NCBI GenBank assembly: GCA_021298015.1
Contig: JAJTGY010000050.1
Span: 1 to 38,654, forward strand
DNA from: Flammeovirgaceae bacterium
GTDB taxonomy: Bacteria; Bacteroidota; Bacteroidia; Cytophagales; Cyclobacteriaceae
Length of the DNA: 38,654 bases
Reading direction: 5' to 3'
The notes under the pieces were generated by a model. It searched no databases, was not told the origin of the DNA, and saw only the letters and a list, made by a program, of their open reading frames with translations. This document shows positions 16,136 to 24,064 of the stretch, piece after piece; position 1 is the first letter of the stretch, and the number at the start of each line of letters is the position of its first letter. Made by a program: the position numbers and the translations under genes.

Positions 16136-16923
16136 TGCAGGGTAATGAGTGTTCCTTTGGTTTCGTATCCGGTGTTGGCGATCAGCTGCGTATGCTCGCC
16201 AATCAGCACTTCGCGCACACCGGAGCGGATAGCCGCAAAGGCGTTCTCCAGTTTAGGTAAGATGCCGTCATGGAACGATCCCTCTGCGAGCAACCGCTCG
16301 TACAGGTCTTTGTTCAGATGGCGGATGACGGAGGTTTCGTCCGTAACATCTTTTAGTACACCTGGCTTTTCAAAGCAGAAAATGAGACGTGTGTCAAAAT
16401 GTTTGCTCAACGAGATCGCCAGCACGGAGGCAATCGTGTCGGCATTGGTATTGAGCATTTCGCCCTGCGCGTGCGTGAGGGAAGCGAACACGGGAACCGT
16501 ATTTTGCTTAAGCAGAAAATACAGAAGCGTTGAGTTCACATCTTCCGGGGTAATGTCGCCTACCAATCCGTAGTCGATCTGCTTCACGGGACGTTTCACC
16601 GCTTTAAGCAGATTTCCATCGGCACCGGTAACGCCCATGGCATTGCATTGAAGCACCTGTAGCCGGGCTACCATTTGTTTGTTGATGAGCCCTCCGTACA
16701 CCATCGTCACCAGGTCGCGCGTGGGGCCATCGGTGATCCTTCGCCCATCCACGTACTTCGATTCAATGCCCAACGAGTTCCCGATTTTCGTAGCGATGCT
16801 TCCTCCACCGTGAATGAGGATCTTGGGTGCCTGAATAGACGCGAAATCTTTCAGAAACTTTTGAAGGGCCGGCTCATCGTCCAGCACGTGGCCACCAATT
16901 TTTACGATGTACAACTTATTCAT
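16132..16923 (-). CDS. argB: N-acetylglutamate (N-acylglutamate) kinase
   Basis: 263 residues of the amino-acid kinase fold. It has KIGGHVLDD at the N-terminus, the ILIHGGGSIATKIG nucleotide-binding loop (about 36-49), YVDGRRITDGPTRDLVTMVYGG, and the NTNADTIASVLAISL substrate/ATP segment. It phosphorylates the gamma-carboxylate of N-acylglutamate, step two of the pathway. The Bacteroidota enzyme lacks the N-terminal extension seen in arginine-inhibited hexameric kinases, so feedback control by arginine is less likely here; that is inference from length. It lies 8 bp after argF' and overlaps argE' by 4 bp. Confidence 0.96.
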   Translation of the reverse strand: MNKLYIVKIGGHVLDDEPALQKFLKDFASIQAPKILIHGGGSIATKIGNSLGIESKYVDGRRITDGPTRDLVTMVYGGLINKQMVARLQVLQCNAMGVTGADGNLLKAVKRPVKQIDYGLVGDITPEDVNSTLLYFLLKQNTVPVFASLTHAQGEMLNTNADTIASVLAISLSKHFDTRLIFCFEKPGVLKDVTDETSVIRHLNKDLYERLLAEGSFHDGILPKLENAFAAIRSGVREVLIGEHTQLIANTGYETKGTLITLQ

Positions 16924-16931
16924 ATCGGAGT

Positions 16932-17885
16932 TCAGAAATTAGTCTTCATTATTTCGGCCAACACGGCTTGTGCCGCCCATACGCGATTGCCGGCCTGGCG
17001 GGTGACAATGCTGTGCGGGCTATCCAGCACATCATCACTCAACTCGACATTCCTGCGCACGGGCAGACAGTGCATCACCTTCGCTTCGGGCGCTGTGCGG
17101 AGTTTTTCGCGTGTCAGCATCCAGTTGCCCTCCACGGGCGGCATCTCTCCGTAGCGGTGGTAGCTGCTCCAGTTTTTTACGTACACAAAATCCGCATCCT
17201 GAAGGGCCACCAGCTGCTCATTTTGAATGCTGGCATTTTGGGTAAACTGTTGGTCGAGTTCATATCCACCCGGATGGGTGATCACCAACTCGGCTTCGCC
17301 CCAGGCATTGATCCACTGCGCGAAGCTGTTGGCCACGCAATGGGGCAACGGTTTAATGTGGGGTGCCCAGGTGAGCACCACCTTCGGTTTTTTCTTTTGC
17401 CGGAGTTCGGTGATCGTTACCAGGTCGGCCAGGCTCTGTAACGGATGAAGCGTGGCGCTCTCCAGGCTCACGATGGGCACCCCGGAATATCGGATGAACT
17501 GATTGAGAATAAACTCGCTGTAATCTTCGGTGCGGTCTTTTAATCCGGGAAAGGTCCGCACACCTAATAGATCGACATACTGACCAAGCACCGGTGCGGC
17601 ATCTTTTACGTGCTCCACGGTGGTGCCATTCATTACCGCCCCGTCAGCAAATTCCATAGCCCAGCCTTCCTGGGTTGTGTTGAACACCACGGCTTCCAGT
17701 CCGAGGTTTTGCGCGGCCACCTGGGTGCTCAGTCGGGTTCGCATGCTGGGGTTCATGAACAGTAAGCCCATTCGCTTGCCCTGGCCCAGTTGGCGGTCGC
17801 CCAACGGTTTGGCTTTGTAGTGGATTGCCCGCTCGATCAGGGCGTGAATATCTGGTGTATCGTGGACGGAAGTGAATTTTTTCAT
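16932..17885 (-). CDS. argF': N-acylornithine carbamoyltransferase (ArgF'; probable N-succinylornithine type)
   Basis: 317 residues. Carbamoyl-phosphate motif SMRTR at 47-51, HPLQ at 147-150 and HCLPVRR at 272-278 define a transcarbamylase. The closest pattern I recall is the Bacteroides fragilis N-succinylornithine enzyme, e.g. FNQ/NQF-IRYSG, TWAPH-KPLP, ITHPGGYELD and YVKNW. The residue reported to set specificity is Glu92 in the Xanthomonas acetylornithine enzyme and Pro90 in the Bacteroides succinylornithine enzyme. Here the aligned NGTTVEH segment has Val90. A non-acidic residue favours the larger succinyl substrate. It overlaps argD by 4 bp. Transcarbamylase identity is firm; succinyl specificity is inference. 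Confidence 0.93.
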   Translation of the reverse strand: MKKFTSVHDTPDIHALIERAIHYKAKPLGDRQLGQGKRMGLLFMNPSMRTRLSTQVAAQNLGLEAVVFNTTQEGWAMEFADGAVMNGTTVEHVKDAAPVLGQYVDLLGVRTFPGLKDRTEDYSEFILNQFIRYSGVPIVSLESATLHPLQSLADLVTITELRQKKKPKVVLTWAPHIKPLPHCVANSFAQWINAWGEAELVITHPGGYELDQQFTQNASIQNEQLVALQDADFVYVKNWSSYHRYGEMPPVEGNWMLTREKLRTAPEAKVMHCLPVRRNVELSDDVLDSPHSIVTRQAGNRVWAAQAVLAEIMKTNF

Positions 17886-19018
17886 ACCGCCTCCTCTTTC
17901 AATTCTTTCTCAAGCGCGTCAATCAAAACGTTCGCCTCAGTCGGGCTGATAGCCATTGAAGGTAATAGCCGGATGGTGTTGGGCTTTGCTTCGCCTGTAA
18001 AGATCCGGTGTGTGAATAATAGATCGTTCCGCAACGAATTTAAGGTCGCAGGCAAGTCAAAGCCGATCATGAGCCCACGGCCACGCACCTGTTCAATGGG
18101 TGTAAACGCACGAAGCTGGTTCATCCAGTTGGCACCGATGGCGGCTGCGTGTTGCAGCAGGTTTTCGTGCTCGATTACCTCAAGCACGGCTAACGCAGCT
18201 GCGCAGGCCAGGTAGTTGCCACCAAAGGTAGTGCCCAGCATTCCGCTCCAGGGTTTGATCCCCGGCTGGATCAGCACTCCGCCCACCGGAAAACCATTAC
18301 CCATACCTTTGGCCACGGTGATTAAATCCGGTTTGATGCCGGCAAATTGATGGGCAAAAAATTTACCTGTGCGACCATAACCCGATTGAATTTCATCCAG
18401 AACGAGAAGCGCACCAGCCGCCCGGCATTTTTCCGCGAGAAATTGAAGAAAGGAATCGTCCGGAACATGAATGCCGCCCACCCCTTGAATACCCTCGATA
18501 ATGACAGCTGCGATATCGGTCGTAAGAGCCTGAGCCACGGCATCCAAGTCGTTAAGCGGAAGAAAAACAACCTCGTGCCCGGCATTGAAAGGTGAAACAA
18601 TCCGGGGATTGTCCGTAGCCGCTACGGCACCTGACGTGCGTCCATGGAAAGCCTTGCGAAAGGCAATGATCTTTTTTCGACCGGTGACAAAAGACGCCAG
18701 TTTCAGCGCATTCTCATTGGCTTCCGCACCGGAGTTACACATAAACAAGGTGTAGTCCGGATAGCCGGAAACCTGCCCGAGTTTTTCGGCAAGCTTTTCC
18801 TGGAGTGAATTCTGAATGCTGTTCGAATAGAAGCTGATGCTGTCGAGCTGATTTTTCAGTGCCTCCACGAAGTGGGGATGGTTGTGACCTATGGAAATGA
18901 CGGCATGACCGCCATACAGATCGAGATAACGCGTTCCGTTGGCATCCCATAACCAGGAGCCCTTTGCCTTCACCGGTTCGATGGGAAACAAAGTATAAAC
19001 CTCGAACGGTTTCATCAT
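17882..19018 (-). CDS. argD: Acetylornithine (N-acylornithine) aminotransferase
   Basis: 378 residues, a class III PLP aminotransferase. It converts N-acylglutamate semialdehyde plus glutamate to N-acylornithine. Visible landmarks are GHNHP near 44-48, CNSGAEANENALKLA (94-108), the cofactor pair LDEIQSGYGRTG (Asp208-Glu209 region), and the Schiff-base lysine K237 in ITVAKGMGNGFP. Two consecutive ATG codons (19018 and 19015) are possible starts. The second overlaps the proC stop by 3 bases, so both give coupled translation. It sits between proC and argF'. Confidence 0.96.
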   Translation of the reverse strand: MMKPFEVYTLFPIEPVKAKGSWLWDANGTRYLDLYGGHAVISIGHNHPHFVEALKNQLDSISFYSNSIQNSLQEKLAEKLGQVSGYPDYTLFMCNSGAEANENALKLASFVTGRKKIIAFRKAFHGRTSGAVAATDNPRIVSPFNAGHEVVFLPLNDLDAVAQALTTDIAAVIIEGIQGVGGIHVPDDSFLQFLAEKCRAAGALLVLDEIQSGYGRTGKFFAHQFAGIKPDLITVAKGMGNGFPVGGVLIQPGIKPWSGMLGTTFGGNYLACAAALAVLEVIEHENLLQHAAAIGANWMNQLRAFTPIEQVRGRGLMIGFDLPATLNSLRNDLLFTHRIFTGEAKPNTIRLLPSMAISPTEANVLIDALEKELKEEAV

Positions 19019-19821
19019 TTTCTGATGTTATTGATCTTTTCGAACGAACTAATGATGCCTTTGATCAGGGCCGAGCTGAAACCCTGATGTTCCATTTCGT
19101 TAAGGCCGGAGATGGTGCAACCCTCGGGTGTAGTTACCCGATCAATCTCCATTTCAGGATGCGACTCGAGTTCGAGAAGCAATGAAGCTCCACCCTTGGC
19201 GGTTTGTATTGCAATGAGTTGAGCTTCCTCCGAGTCAAAACCTAATTGGATGCCGCCTTGGGTAGCCGCTCGGACGTACCGCATAAAAAAGGCAATACCG
19301 CTGGCGGCCAACACGGTTGCCGCTTTCATCAGGCGTTCTTCAATGATCAGCGTTTTACCCAAAGCATTAAAAAGGGCTTGAACCGATTTTAGTTGTCGGC
19401 CAGAGGTATTCTGTGCGCAGATACACGTCATGCTTTGCCCGACAGCCACTGCCGTATTGGGCATAGCGCGTACAATAGCTATTGGTTGCTTCATGTGGCT
19501 GGCAATTTCGCTGATAGATATGCCGGTAATAGTAGAGACCAATACATGTTTTTTTGAATCGAGTACCGGCATGATCTCGTCTAAAACACCCACAAGTTGT
19601 TTGGGCTGAACGCAGAGCAACACAATACGCGATCCCGCCACGGCTTCCGGATTATTTGAGCTGAGGCGGAACCCGGCCTTTGTTAACTCTTGAATCTTGG
19701 AAAGATTTCTGCGGGTGATCAAGATATCGCTTGCCTTGGCTTGTTTAGCCGCAACCAATCCCTGAGCAATAGCTACGCCTAAATTCCCACCACCTATGAT
19801 TGCTATTTTTGCTGATGCCAT
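19015..19821 (-). CDS. proC: Pyrroline-5-carboxylate reductase
   Basis: 268 residues. The Rossmann motif IAIIGGGNLGVAIAQGL occupies 6-22. The C-terminal dimer domain carries AASGIAFFMRYVRA and the family signature region AIQTAKGGASLLLE, then VTTPEGCTISGLNEME. It reduces pyrroline-5-carboxylate to proline with NAD(P)H. Although a proline gene, it is embedded in the arginine operon between argC and argD, an arrangement also known in other Bacteroidota. Proline and arginine both derive from glutamate, so co-expression balances the two branches. It lies 6 bp after argC and overlaps argD. Confidence 0.96.
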   Translation of the reverse strand: MASAKIAIIGGGNLGVAIAQGLVAAKQAKASDILITRRNLSKIQELTKAGFRLSSNNPEAVAGSRIVLLCVQPKQLVGVLDEIMPVLDSKKHVLVSTITGISISEIASHMKQPIAIVRAMPNTAVAVGQSMTCICAQNTSGRQLKSVQALFNALGKTLIIEERLMKAATVLAASGIAFFMRYVRAATQGGIQLGFDSEEAQLIAIQTAKGGASLLLELESHPEMEIDRVTTPEGCTISGLNEMEHQGFSSALIKGIISSFEKINNIRK

Positions 19822-19827
19822 ATCGAG

Positions 19828-20802
19828 TTAAAATACACTTGGTTTTAGTTGCAGGCCTGCCGTCTCGTCAAAACCAAACATCAGGTTCATATTCTGAACC
19901 GCCTGACCGCTGGCGCCTTTCAACAGATTGTCGGTAATGGAATGAATAGCCAGTTTGCTGCCCACCTTTTCCAGATGAATGATACACTTATTCGTATTCA
20001 CCACCAGTTTCAGATCAATGGCGGAGCGTGACACGTGCGTGAAGGGCTGCGCCTGATAAAATGACTCGTACAGGTCAAAGGCTTCGTCTAACGTCAGATC
20101 GCTCTCCGTCACGGACGTCACAAAAATGCCGCGCGTGAAATTACCCCGCCACGGCACAAAGTTGATTTCCGGTGGTGTACGCTGCCAGGACGATAGCGTT
20201 TGCCGGATTTCATTCAGGTGCTGATGCGTCAAGGTCTTGTAAGCCGAGATGTTGTTACTGCGCCAGGTGAAGTGCGTGGTGTCCTGAAGACTTTGACCGG
20301 CACCGGTTGAGCCGGTGATGCCGGTGGTAAAAACTTCATTTAGTTTCCCCGCTTTGGCCAGCGGCAGCAACCCCAATTGAATGGTGGTGGCAAAGCAGCC
20401 CGGGTTCGCCACGTTTTGCGCCTGCTTTATGCGTTCGCGTTGAAACTCCGGCAACCCATACACAAACGGGCGACCGTGCGCCTGCTCGCCAAGGCGGAAG
20501 TCATTTCCCAGGTCAATAATCCTGGTGGAGGCCGCAAAGGAGGTCTCCGTCAACAACTTTTTACTTTCACCGTGGCTGAGACACAGAAAAATTACATCCA
20601 CATCCTGCCCGGTGGGGGAGAAGTGCAAATCGGTTTCCCCGATGAAATCGGTGTGGACTTCCGTAAGGCGTTTGCCGGTTTGGCTTCGACTCTGCGCAAA
20701 GACCAGGTCAACCTGCGGATGCCGAAGCAGCAGACGAATGGTCTCACCCCCGGTGTAACCGGCCGCCCCCACTACGCCTGCCGTGATCTTTTTCGTGTTC
20801 AT
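19828..20802 (-). CDS. argC: N-acetyl-gamma-glutamyl-phosphate reductase
   Basis: 324 residues. The dinucleotide-binding GVVGAAGYTGGETIRLL is at 9-25, and the catalytic Cys136 lies in VANPGCFATTIQLGL. TGITGSTGAGQS and PWRGNFTRGIFVT follow in the dimerisation half. The enzyme reduces N-acylglutamyl phosphate to the semialdehyde with NADPH. Length matches the short, Bacteroidota-type ArgC. Its start overlaps the argG stop by 4 bp and proC follows after 6 bp, consistent with one polycistronic transcript. Confidence 0.96.
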   Translation of the reverse strand: MNTKKITAGVVGAAGYTGGETIRLLLRHPQVDLVFAQSRSQTGKRLTEVHTDFIGETDLHFSPTGQDVDVIFLCLSHGESKKLLTETSFAASTRIIDLGNDFRLGEQAHGRPFVYGLPEFQRERIKQAQNVANPGCFATTIQLGLLPLAKAGKLNEVFTTGITGSTGAGQSLQDTTHFTWRSNNISAYKTLTHQHLNEIRQTLSSWQRTPPEINFVPWRGNFTRGIFVTSVTESDLTLDEAFDLYESFYQAQPFTHVSRSAIDLKLVVNTNKCIIHLEKVGSKLAIHSITDNLLKGASGQAVQNMNLMFGFDETAGLQLKPSVF

Positions 20803-22007
20803 TGCCCGGCCTGTTTCTTTACCTGATGATAGATGCTGACCTGGTTACCAAAAATTTTGGTGAAGCCCTTCACGTCATCACCGGTCCACCCCAGGTTCAT
20901 TTCTCCGTACTTCCCAAATTTAGCCGACATCAGATCATAAGACGAAGTAATACCGTTGATTTGAAAACGGTAGGGGAATAACGTTGCCGACACGTCACCG
21001 GTCACGTGTTGTTGCGAATTGGTCAGGAATGCTTCCATGTCGCGCATGACGGGGTCAAGGTATTGGCCTTCGTGCAGCCAATTGCCATAGAACTGGGCCA
21101 GCTGATCTTTCCAGCTTAATTGCCACTTGGTGAGCACGTGCTTCTCCAGAGCGTGGTGTGCTTTGATAATCAGCACGGGAGCAGCCGCCTCGAAACCCAC
21201 GCGGCCTTTAATGCCGATGATGGTATCGCCCACGTGGATATCACGACCGATGCCGTACGGTCCGGCCAGTTGCTGCAGTGCCTGAATGGCTTCCACGGGG
21301 TGTGTATACCGGTGGTGGTTTACCGCCACGAGCTCACCTCGTTCGAAACCAAGCGTTACGTCCTCAGGGGTTTGTTTGGTCACTTCTGTTGGCCAGGCTT
21401 CTTCCGGCAACATGCCCAGCGAGTTTAGCGTCTCCCGGCCACCCACCGATGTACCCCAAATGCCCTTGTTGATCGAATACCTGGCTTTTTCCGGATTGAA
21501 TGCCACACCGCTTGACTGCAAGTATTCGATTTCCGCTTCGCGGCTCAGTTTTTTGTCGCGAATGGGCGTAATAATTTCCAGGCCGGGCGCCAGGATTTGA
21601 ATAACCATATCGAAACGCACCTGATCGTTGCCGGCACCCGTGCTGCCGTGGGCTACCGCCTGGGCGCCAAGTTCGTTGGCATAACGGGCCACCGCCAGCG
21701 CCTGCGACATGCGCTCGGCACTAACGCTAAGCGGGTAGGTTCCGTTTTTTAGGATGTTGCCAAACACCAAAAAACGGATGACCTGTTCGTAGTAGGTGCG
21801 TGTTTCATCTACGGTTTTGTGCGAAGCCACACCCAGGCGCAAAGCCCGTTGTTCAATATCGGCCAGCTCTTGCGCAGAGAAACCTCCGGTATTCACGGTG
21901 AGGGTATGCACTTCGTATCCCAAATCGCGGGAGAGGTACAGGGCGCAATACGAGGTATCCAGGCCGCCACTAAAGGCCAGTATCACTTTTTTCATCTTGT
22001 TGTTCAT
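20799..22007 (-). CDS. argG: Argininosuccinate synthase
   Basis: 402 residues. The N-terminal PP-loop LAFSGGLDTSYCALYL (about 10-25) binds ATP. SVSAERMSQALAVARYA and AHGSTGAGNDQVRFD form the citrulline/aspartate site. It joins citrulline and aspartate to argininosuccinate with ATP cleavage to AMP and PPi. ATG is present at 22007 and four codons later at 21995; homologues usually begin close to the second (MKKVILAFSGG). It is the second gene of the operon, 17 bp after the acyltransferase gene. Confidence 0.96.
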   Translation of the reverse strand: MNNKMKKVILAFSGGLDTSYCALYLSRDLGYEVHTLTVNTGGFSAQELADIEQRALRLGVASHKTVDETRTYYEQVIRFLVFGNILKNGTYPLSVSAERMSQALAVARYANELGAQAVAHGSTGAGNDQVRFDMVIQILAPGLEIITPIRDKKLSREAEIEYLQSSGVAFNPEKARYSINKGIWGTSVGGRETLNSLGMLPEEAWPTEVTKQTPEDVTLGFERGELVAVNHHRYTHPVEAIQALQQLAGPYGIGRDIHVGDTIIGIKGRVGFEAAAPVLIIKAHHALEKHVLTKWQLSWKDQLAQFYGNWLHEGQYLDPVMRDMEAFLTNSQQHVTGDVSATLFPYRFQINGITSSYDLMSAKFGKYGEMNLGWTGDDVKGFTKIFGNQVSIYHQVKKQAGQ

Positions 22008-22024
22008 TCGCTAAACTGAGTATT

Positions 22025-22774
22025 CTACCAGAAGAACAAAAAGTTGAGAATCGAATTTTTTCGCTCTTCCGGCCGCCCCTCCGTTTCCTTGCTCTTTCCG
22101 TTTTTGAGTAGTACAAACTGCTTGAACCGGGTCCAGCGCTCGAACAATTTGAAGTTGCCTGCAAAATGCCTGCGCTCGTCCTCCACGGGCTGTTGTGCTG
22201 CGGCCGCGGCCAGCTTCTCCTGCTCCTCCCGCGCCTTTTCTGCCGGATCGTACAGCATGGCCGTACACATACAGTTCTTCCGTTCCTTGCTCATCAGGAT
22301 TTCGTAGTTCACACAACTGCGGCAGCCTTTCCAGAACTCCTCATCGGTGGTCAGTTCCGAGTAGGTCACCGGCTCATAGCCGAGGTCGCTGTTGATTTTC
22401 ATCACGGCCAGGCCGGTGGTCAGTCCAAAGATTTTGGCGTTGGGGTACTTCTTTCGCGACAACTCAAAAATGCGCTGCTTAATTTGTTTGGCCACGCCCG
22501 ATTTTCGGAAAGCCGGTGACACAATGAGCCCGGAGTTCGCCACATACTGGTCATGCTCCCAGGCTTCGATATAACAAAAGCCCACCCACGTGCCATCGGC
22601 CAACGTGGCAATCACGGCTTTCCCTTCGTCCATCTTTTGGCGAATGTACTCGGGAGAGCGCTTGGCAATGCCCGTTCCGCGTGCTTTGGCCGACTCCTCC
22701 ATTTCGGTGGTGATGGTTTCGGCATATCCTTGATCGTTCGCGGTGGCTACGCGAACAATGATGTTCTGTTCCAA
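22025..22774 (-). CDS. GNAT-family acyltransferase, probable N-acylglutamate synthase (first arginine step)
   Basis: About 249 residues from a TTG at 22772-22774. No in-frame ATG exists upstream of the GNAT core, and the longer TTG at 22843 adds ~23 residues absent from relatives. The core has VRVATANDQGYAE, the KARGTGIAKRSPEYI segment typical of this subfamily, VGFCYIEAWE, and acetyl-CoA motif A (SPAFRKSGVAKQIKQ). A cysteine cluster (GCRSC, NCMC) and a charged coiled tail follow. The Bacteroides thetaiotaomicron homologue beside argG (BT3761) was linked by mutant fitness data to the missing first step, probably using succinyl-CoA; this is recalled, not checked. Leading the operon, it should acylate glutamate. 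Confidence 0.85.
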   Translation of the reverse strand: MEQNIIVRVATANDQGYAETITTEMEESAKARGTGIAKRSPEYIRQKMDEGKAVIATLADGTWVGFCYIEAWEHDQYVANSGLIVSPAFRKSGVAKQIKQRIFELSRKKYPNAKIFGLTTGLAVMKINSDLGYEPVTYSELTTDEEFWKGCRSCVNYEILMSKERKNCMCTAMLYDPAEKAREEQEKLAAAAAQQPVEDERRHFAGNFKLFERWTRFKQFVLLKNGKSKETEGRPEERKNSILNFLFFW

Positions 22775-23070
22775 TTCAAAAAATGTTAAAAACGAAAAAT
22801 GAATAAATCGCCTCAAATGGGCGGAGGAGGCTTTGCGTAGCAAGCCTTACCTGACCGGCTCGGTCAGTATCAAATACGAATCTGCCTTCGGAAACTTCGG
22901 ATCACCGGGGAGGTGGTAGCACGCTGCGGGCGCACAGGGGTTTCAATAAACCCTTGAGATGCTGCGGAGGTGAAGTTGTGTTTCAATGTCGTTGTTACCG
23001 GTTGAGTAATGACGAATCAATTTCTATGTAAAAGTAATGCAATAAGAATTTAATAAGTCAACATCCTGTT
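22775..23070 (-). promoter_or_regulatory. arginine operon leader with candidate promoter and successive hairpins
   Basis: Minus-strand DNA upstream of the acyltransferase holds a possible Bacteroidetes promoter: TTG (23059-23061), 22 bp, TACTTTTA (23029-23036), one base off TAnnTTTG. The implied ~250-nt leader contains, in order, GGGTTT-ATTG-AAACCC (around 22950), CTGACCG-AGC-CGGTCAG (22851-22867, perfect 7-bp stem), GGCTTGC-TAC-GCAAAGCC with one bulge (around 22829-22846), and a weak CGCC/GGCG stem before a T-rich run (around 22785-22822). I recognise no known riboswitch class or arginine leader peptide. It is either an attenuator-like leader or repeat elements. Confidence 0.35.
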
Positions 23071-23161
23071 CACGTTTTTCGGAAAAAAATGTTGCGGTCG
23101 GTACAAACGCTTGTATGCCAAACGAGGCGAACAAGCGCTGCCGGTCTGGTGTTAAAGAGAT

Positions 23162-23398
23162 ATGAATCGCGCCACTACCGCCATTTCCTGGACTACCGGC
23201 ATTTTGCTGATCTACGTGGTCTTTGCCTCGCTGCCGGTGCCATTCGCCCTTGTGTTTGGGCTTTTCCTGATCGTTTCCGGCCTTTTCGTTTGGATGGTGA
23301 TCACGATTTTGAAGGATCCACATCCATCGAGCCGAACGTTTGACGAGTACTTTTATGAAGACTCAGACGTTCGCAGGAACACCGGGCGGCAGGCCTAG
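23162..23398 (+). CDS. small two-helix membrane protein, conserved hypothetical
   Basis: 78 residues with two predicted membrane helices (about 8-26 and 28-50) and a short acidic cytoplasmic tail, TFDEYFYEDSD. Similar small proteins with a tail of this type occur in Bacteroidota, with no assigned function. It is divergent from the arginine operon, and its stop overlaps the stop of the glycosylase gene by 4 bp (23395-23398) tail to tail. Intact frame, plausible ATG and membrane topology support it as real despite its size. Confidence 0.65.
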   Translation: MNRATTAISWTTGILLIYVVFASLPVPFALVFGLFLIVSGLFVWMVITILKDPHPSSRTFDEYFYEDSDVRRNTGRQA

Positions 23399-24060
23399 CG
23401 GCCGAGCGCTTCGAGGTACCGGTCAATAAACTCGGCTAACCGTTTGCGCCTGTATTGCATGATAAAGCGGGGGTGGGGCAAACCTTCCACGCGACCAAAC
23501 CAGCCTTTTTCCTCGTTCATTTTCTGAAGGAACTTCAAATTCTCACCCTCGCCCACGCTAAACACCACTTCGCGGTTTACGCCCATACCCACCAGTTGAT
23601 CGATTGAGCGCATAATAAAAGGTGTAGCTGCTTTTTGCAGGCGCACGTCATCGTAGTAGTTCACATTGCGCTGGTTGTGCAAAAAGCCGAGGGGCGAAAC
23701 GGCCGAGATGAGAAAGCGTTGGTAAAACAGCTCGGGCCCGCCAAAGGCGGTGATCATCCGGTAAATAAAGTCAGAGGAGAGTTCGGGCTTTCGGGCAAAC
23801 GGGTTGGCGATACCCAGGGTGTCGTTCAGCCTTACGGGATCGGTAAAGGAGATGCCGGTGACGCCCGAGCCAAATCGCCCCGGGTTGATGCCCAGCAGAA
23901 GGGTACGCGGTTTTTCATCGCGATAGTAGCGGGCATAGAATTGCCGGCACAGGTCCAGCGTAACCGCGTTTTGGTAGGGATTCATGACTGCAAATCCTTT
24001 GGGCAGGCGGGCGTCAAAGGTCAGCTGCGACAGGAATGCCATGATTCGTTCATCCCACAT
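23395..24060 (-). CDS. SMUG2-type uracil-DNA glycosylase family protein (DUF4918-like)
   Basis: 221 residues. LLGINPGRFGSGVTGISFTD (about 53-72) corresponds to motif A of SMUG-type glycosylases (GxNPGPxGxxxTGxPF). GLPHPRFIMQYRRKR near 196-210 sits where the HPSPR-type motif B is expected, here with a Bacteroidota variant. Members excise uracil or oxidised pyrimidines from DNA to start base excision repair. The gene starts 4 bp after the helicase stop on the same strand, forming a two-gene repair operon. The activity spectrum cannot be read from sequence, and motif B is altered. Confidence 0.82.
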   Translation of the reverse strand: MWDERIMAFLSQLTFDARLPKGFAVMNPYQNAVTLDLCRQFYARYYRDEKPRTLLLGINPGRFGSGVTGISFTDPVRLNDTLGIANPFARKPELSSDFIYRMITAFGGPELFYQRFLISAVSPLGFLHNQRNVNYYDDVRLQKAATPFIMRSIDQLVGMGVNREVVFSVGEGENLKFLQKMNEEKGWFGRVEGLPHPRFIMQYRRKRLAEFIDRYLEALGR

Positions 24061-24064
24061 GATC

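Noticed and set aside
15497-16573. Long + strand frame (358 codons)
   Set aside because: Antisense shadow spanning argE' and argB, both firmly identified on the other strand.
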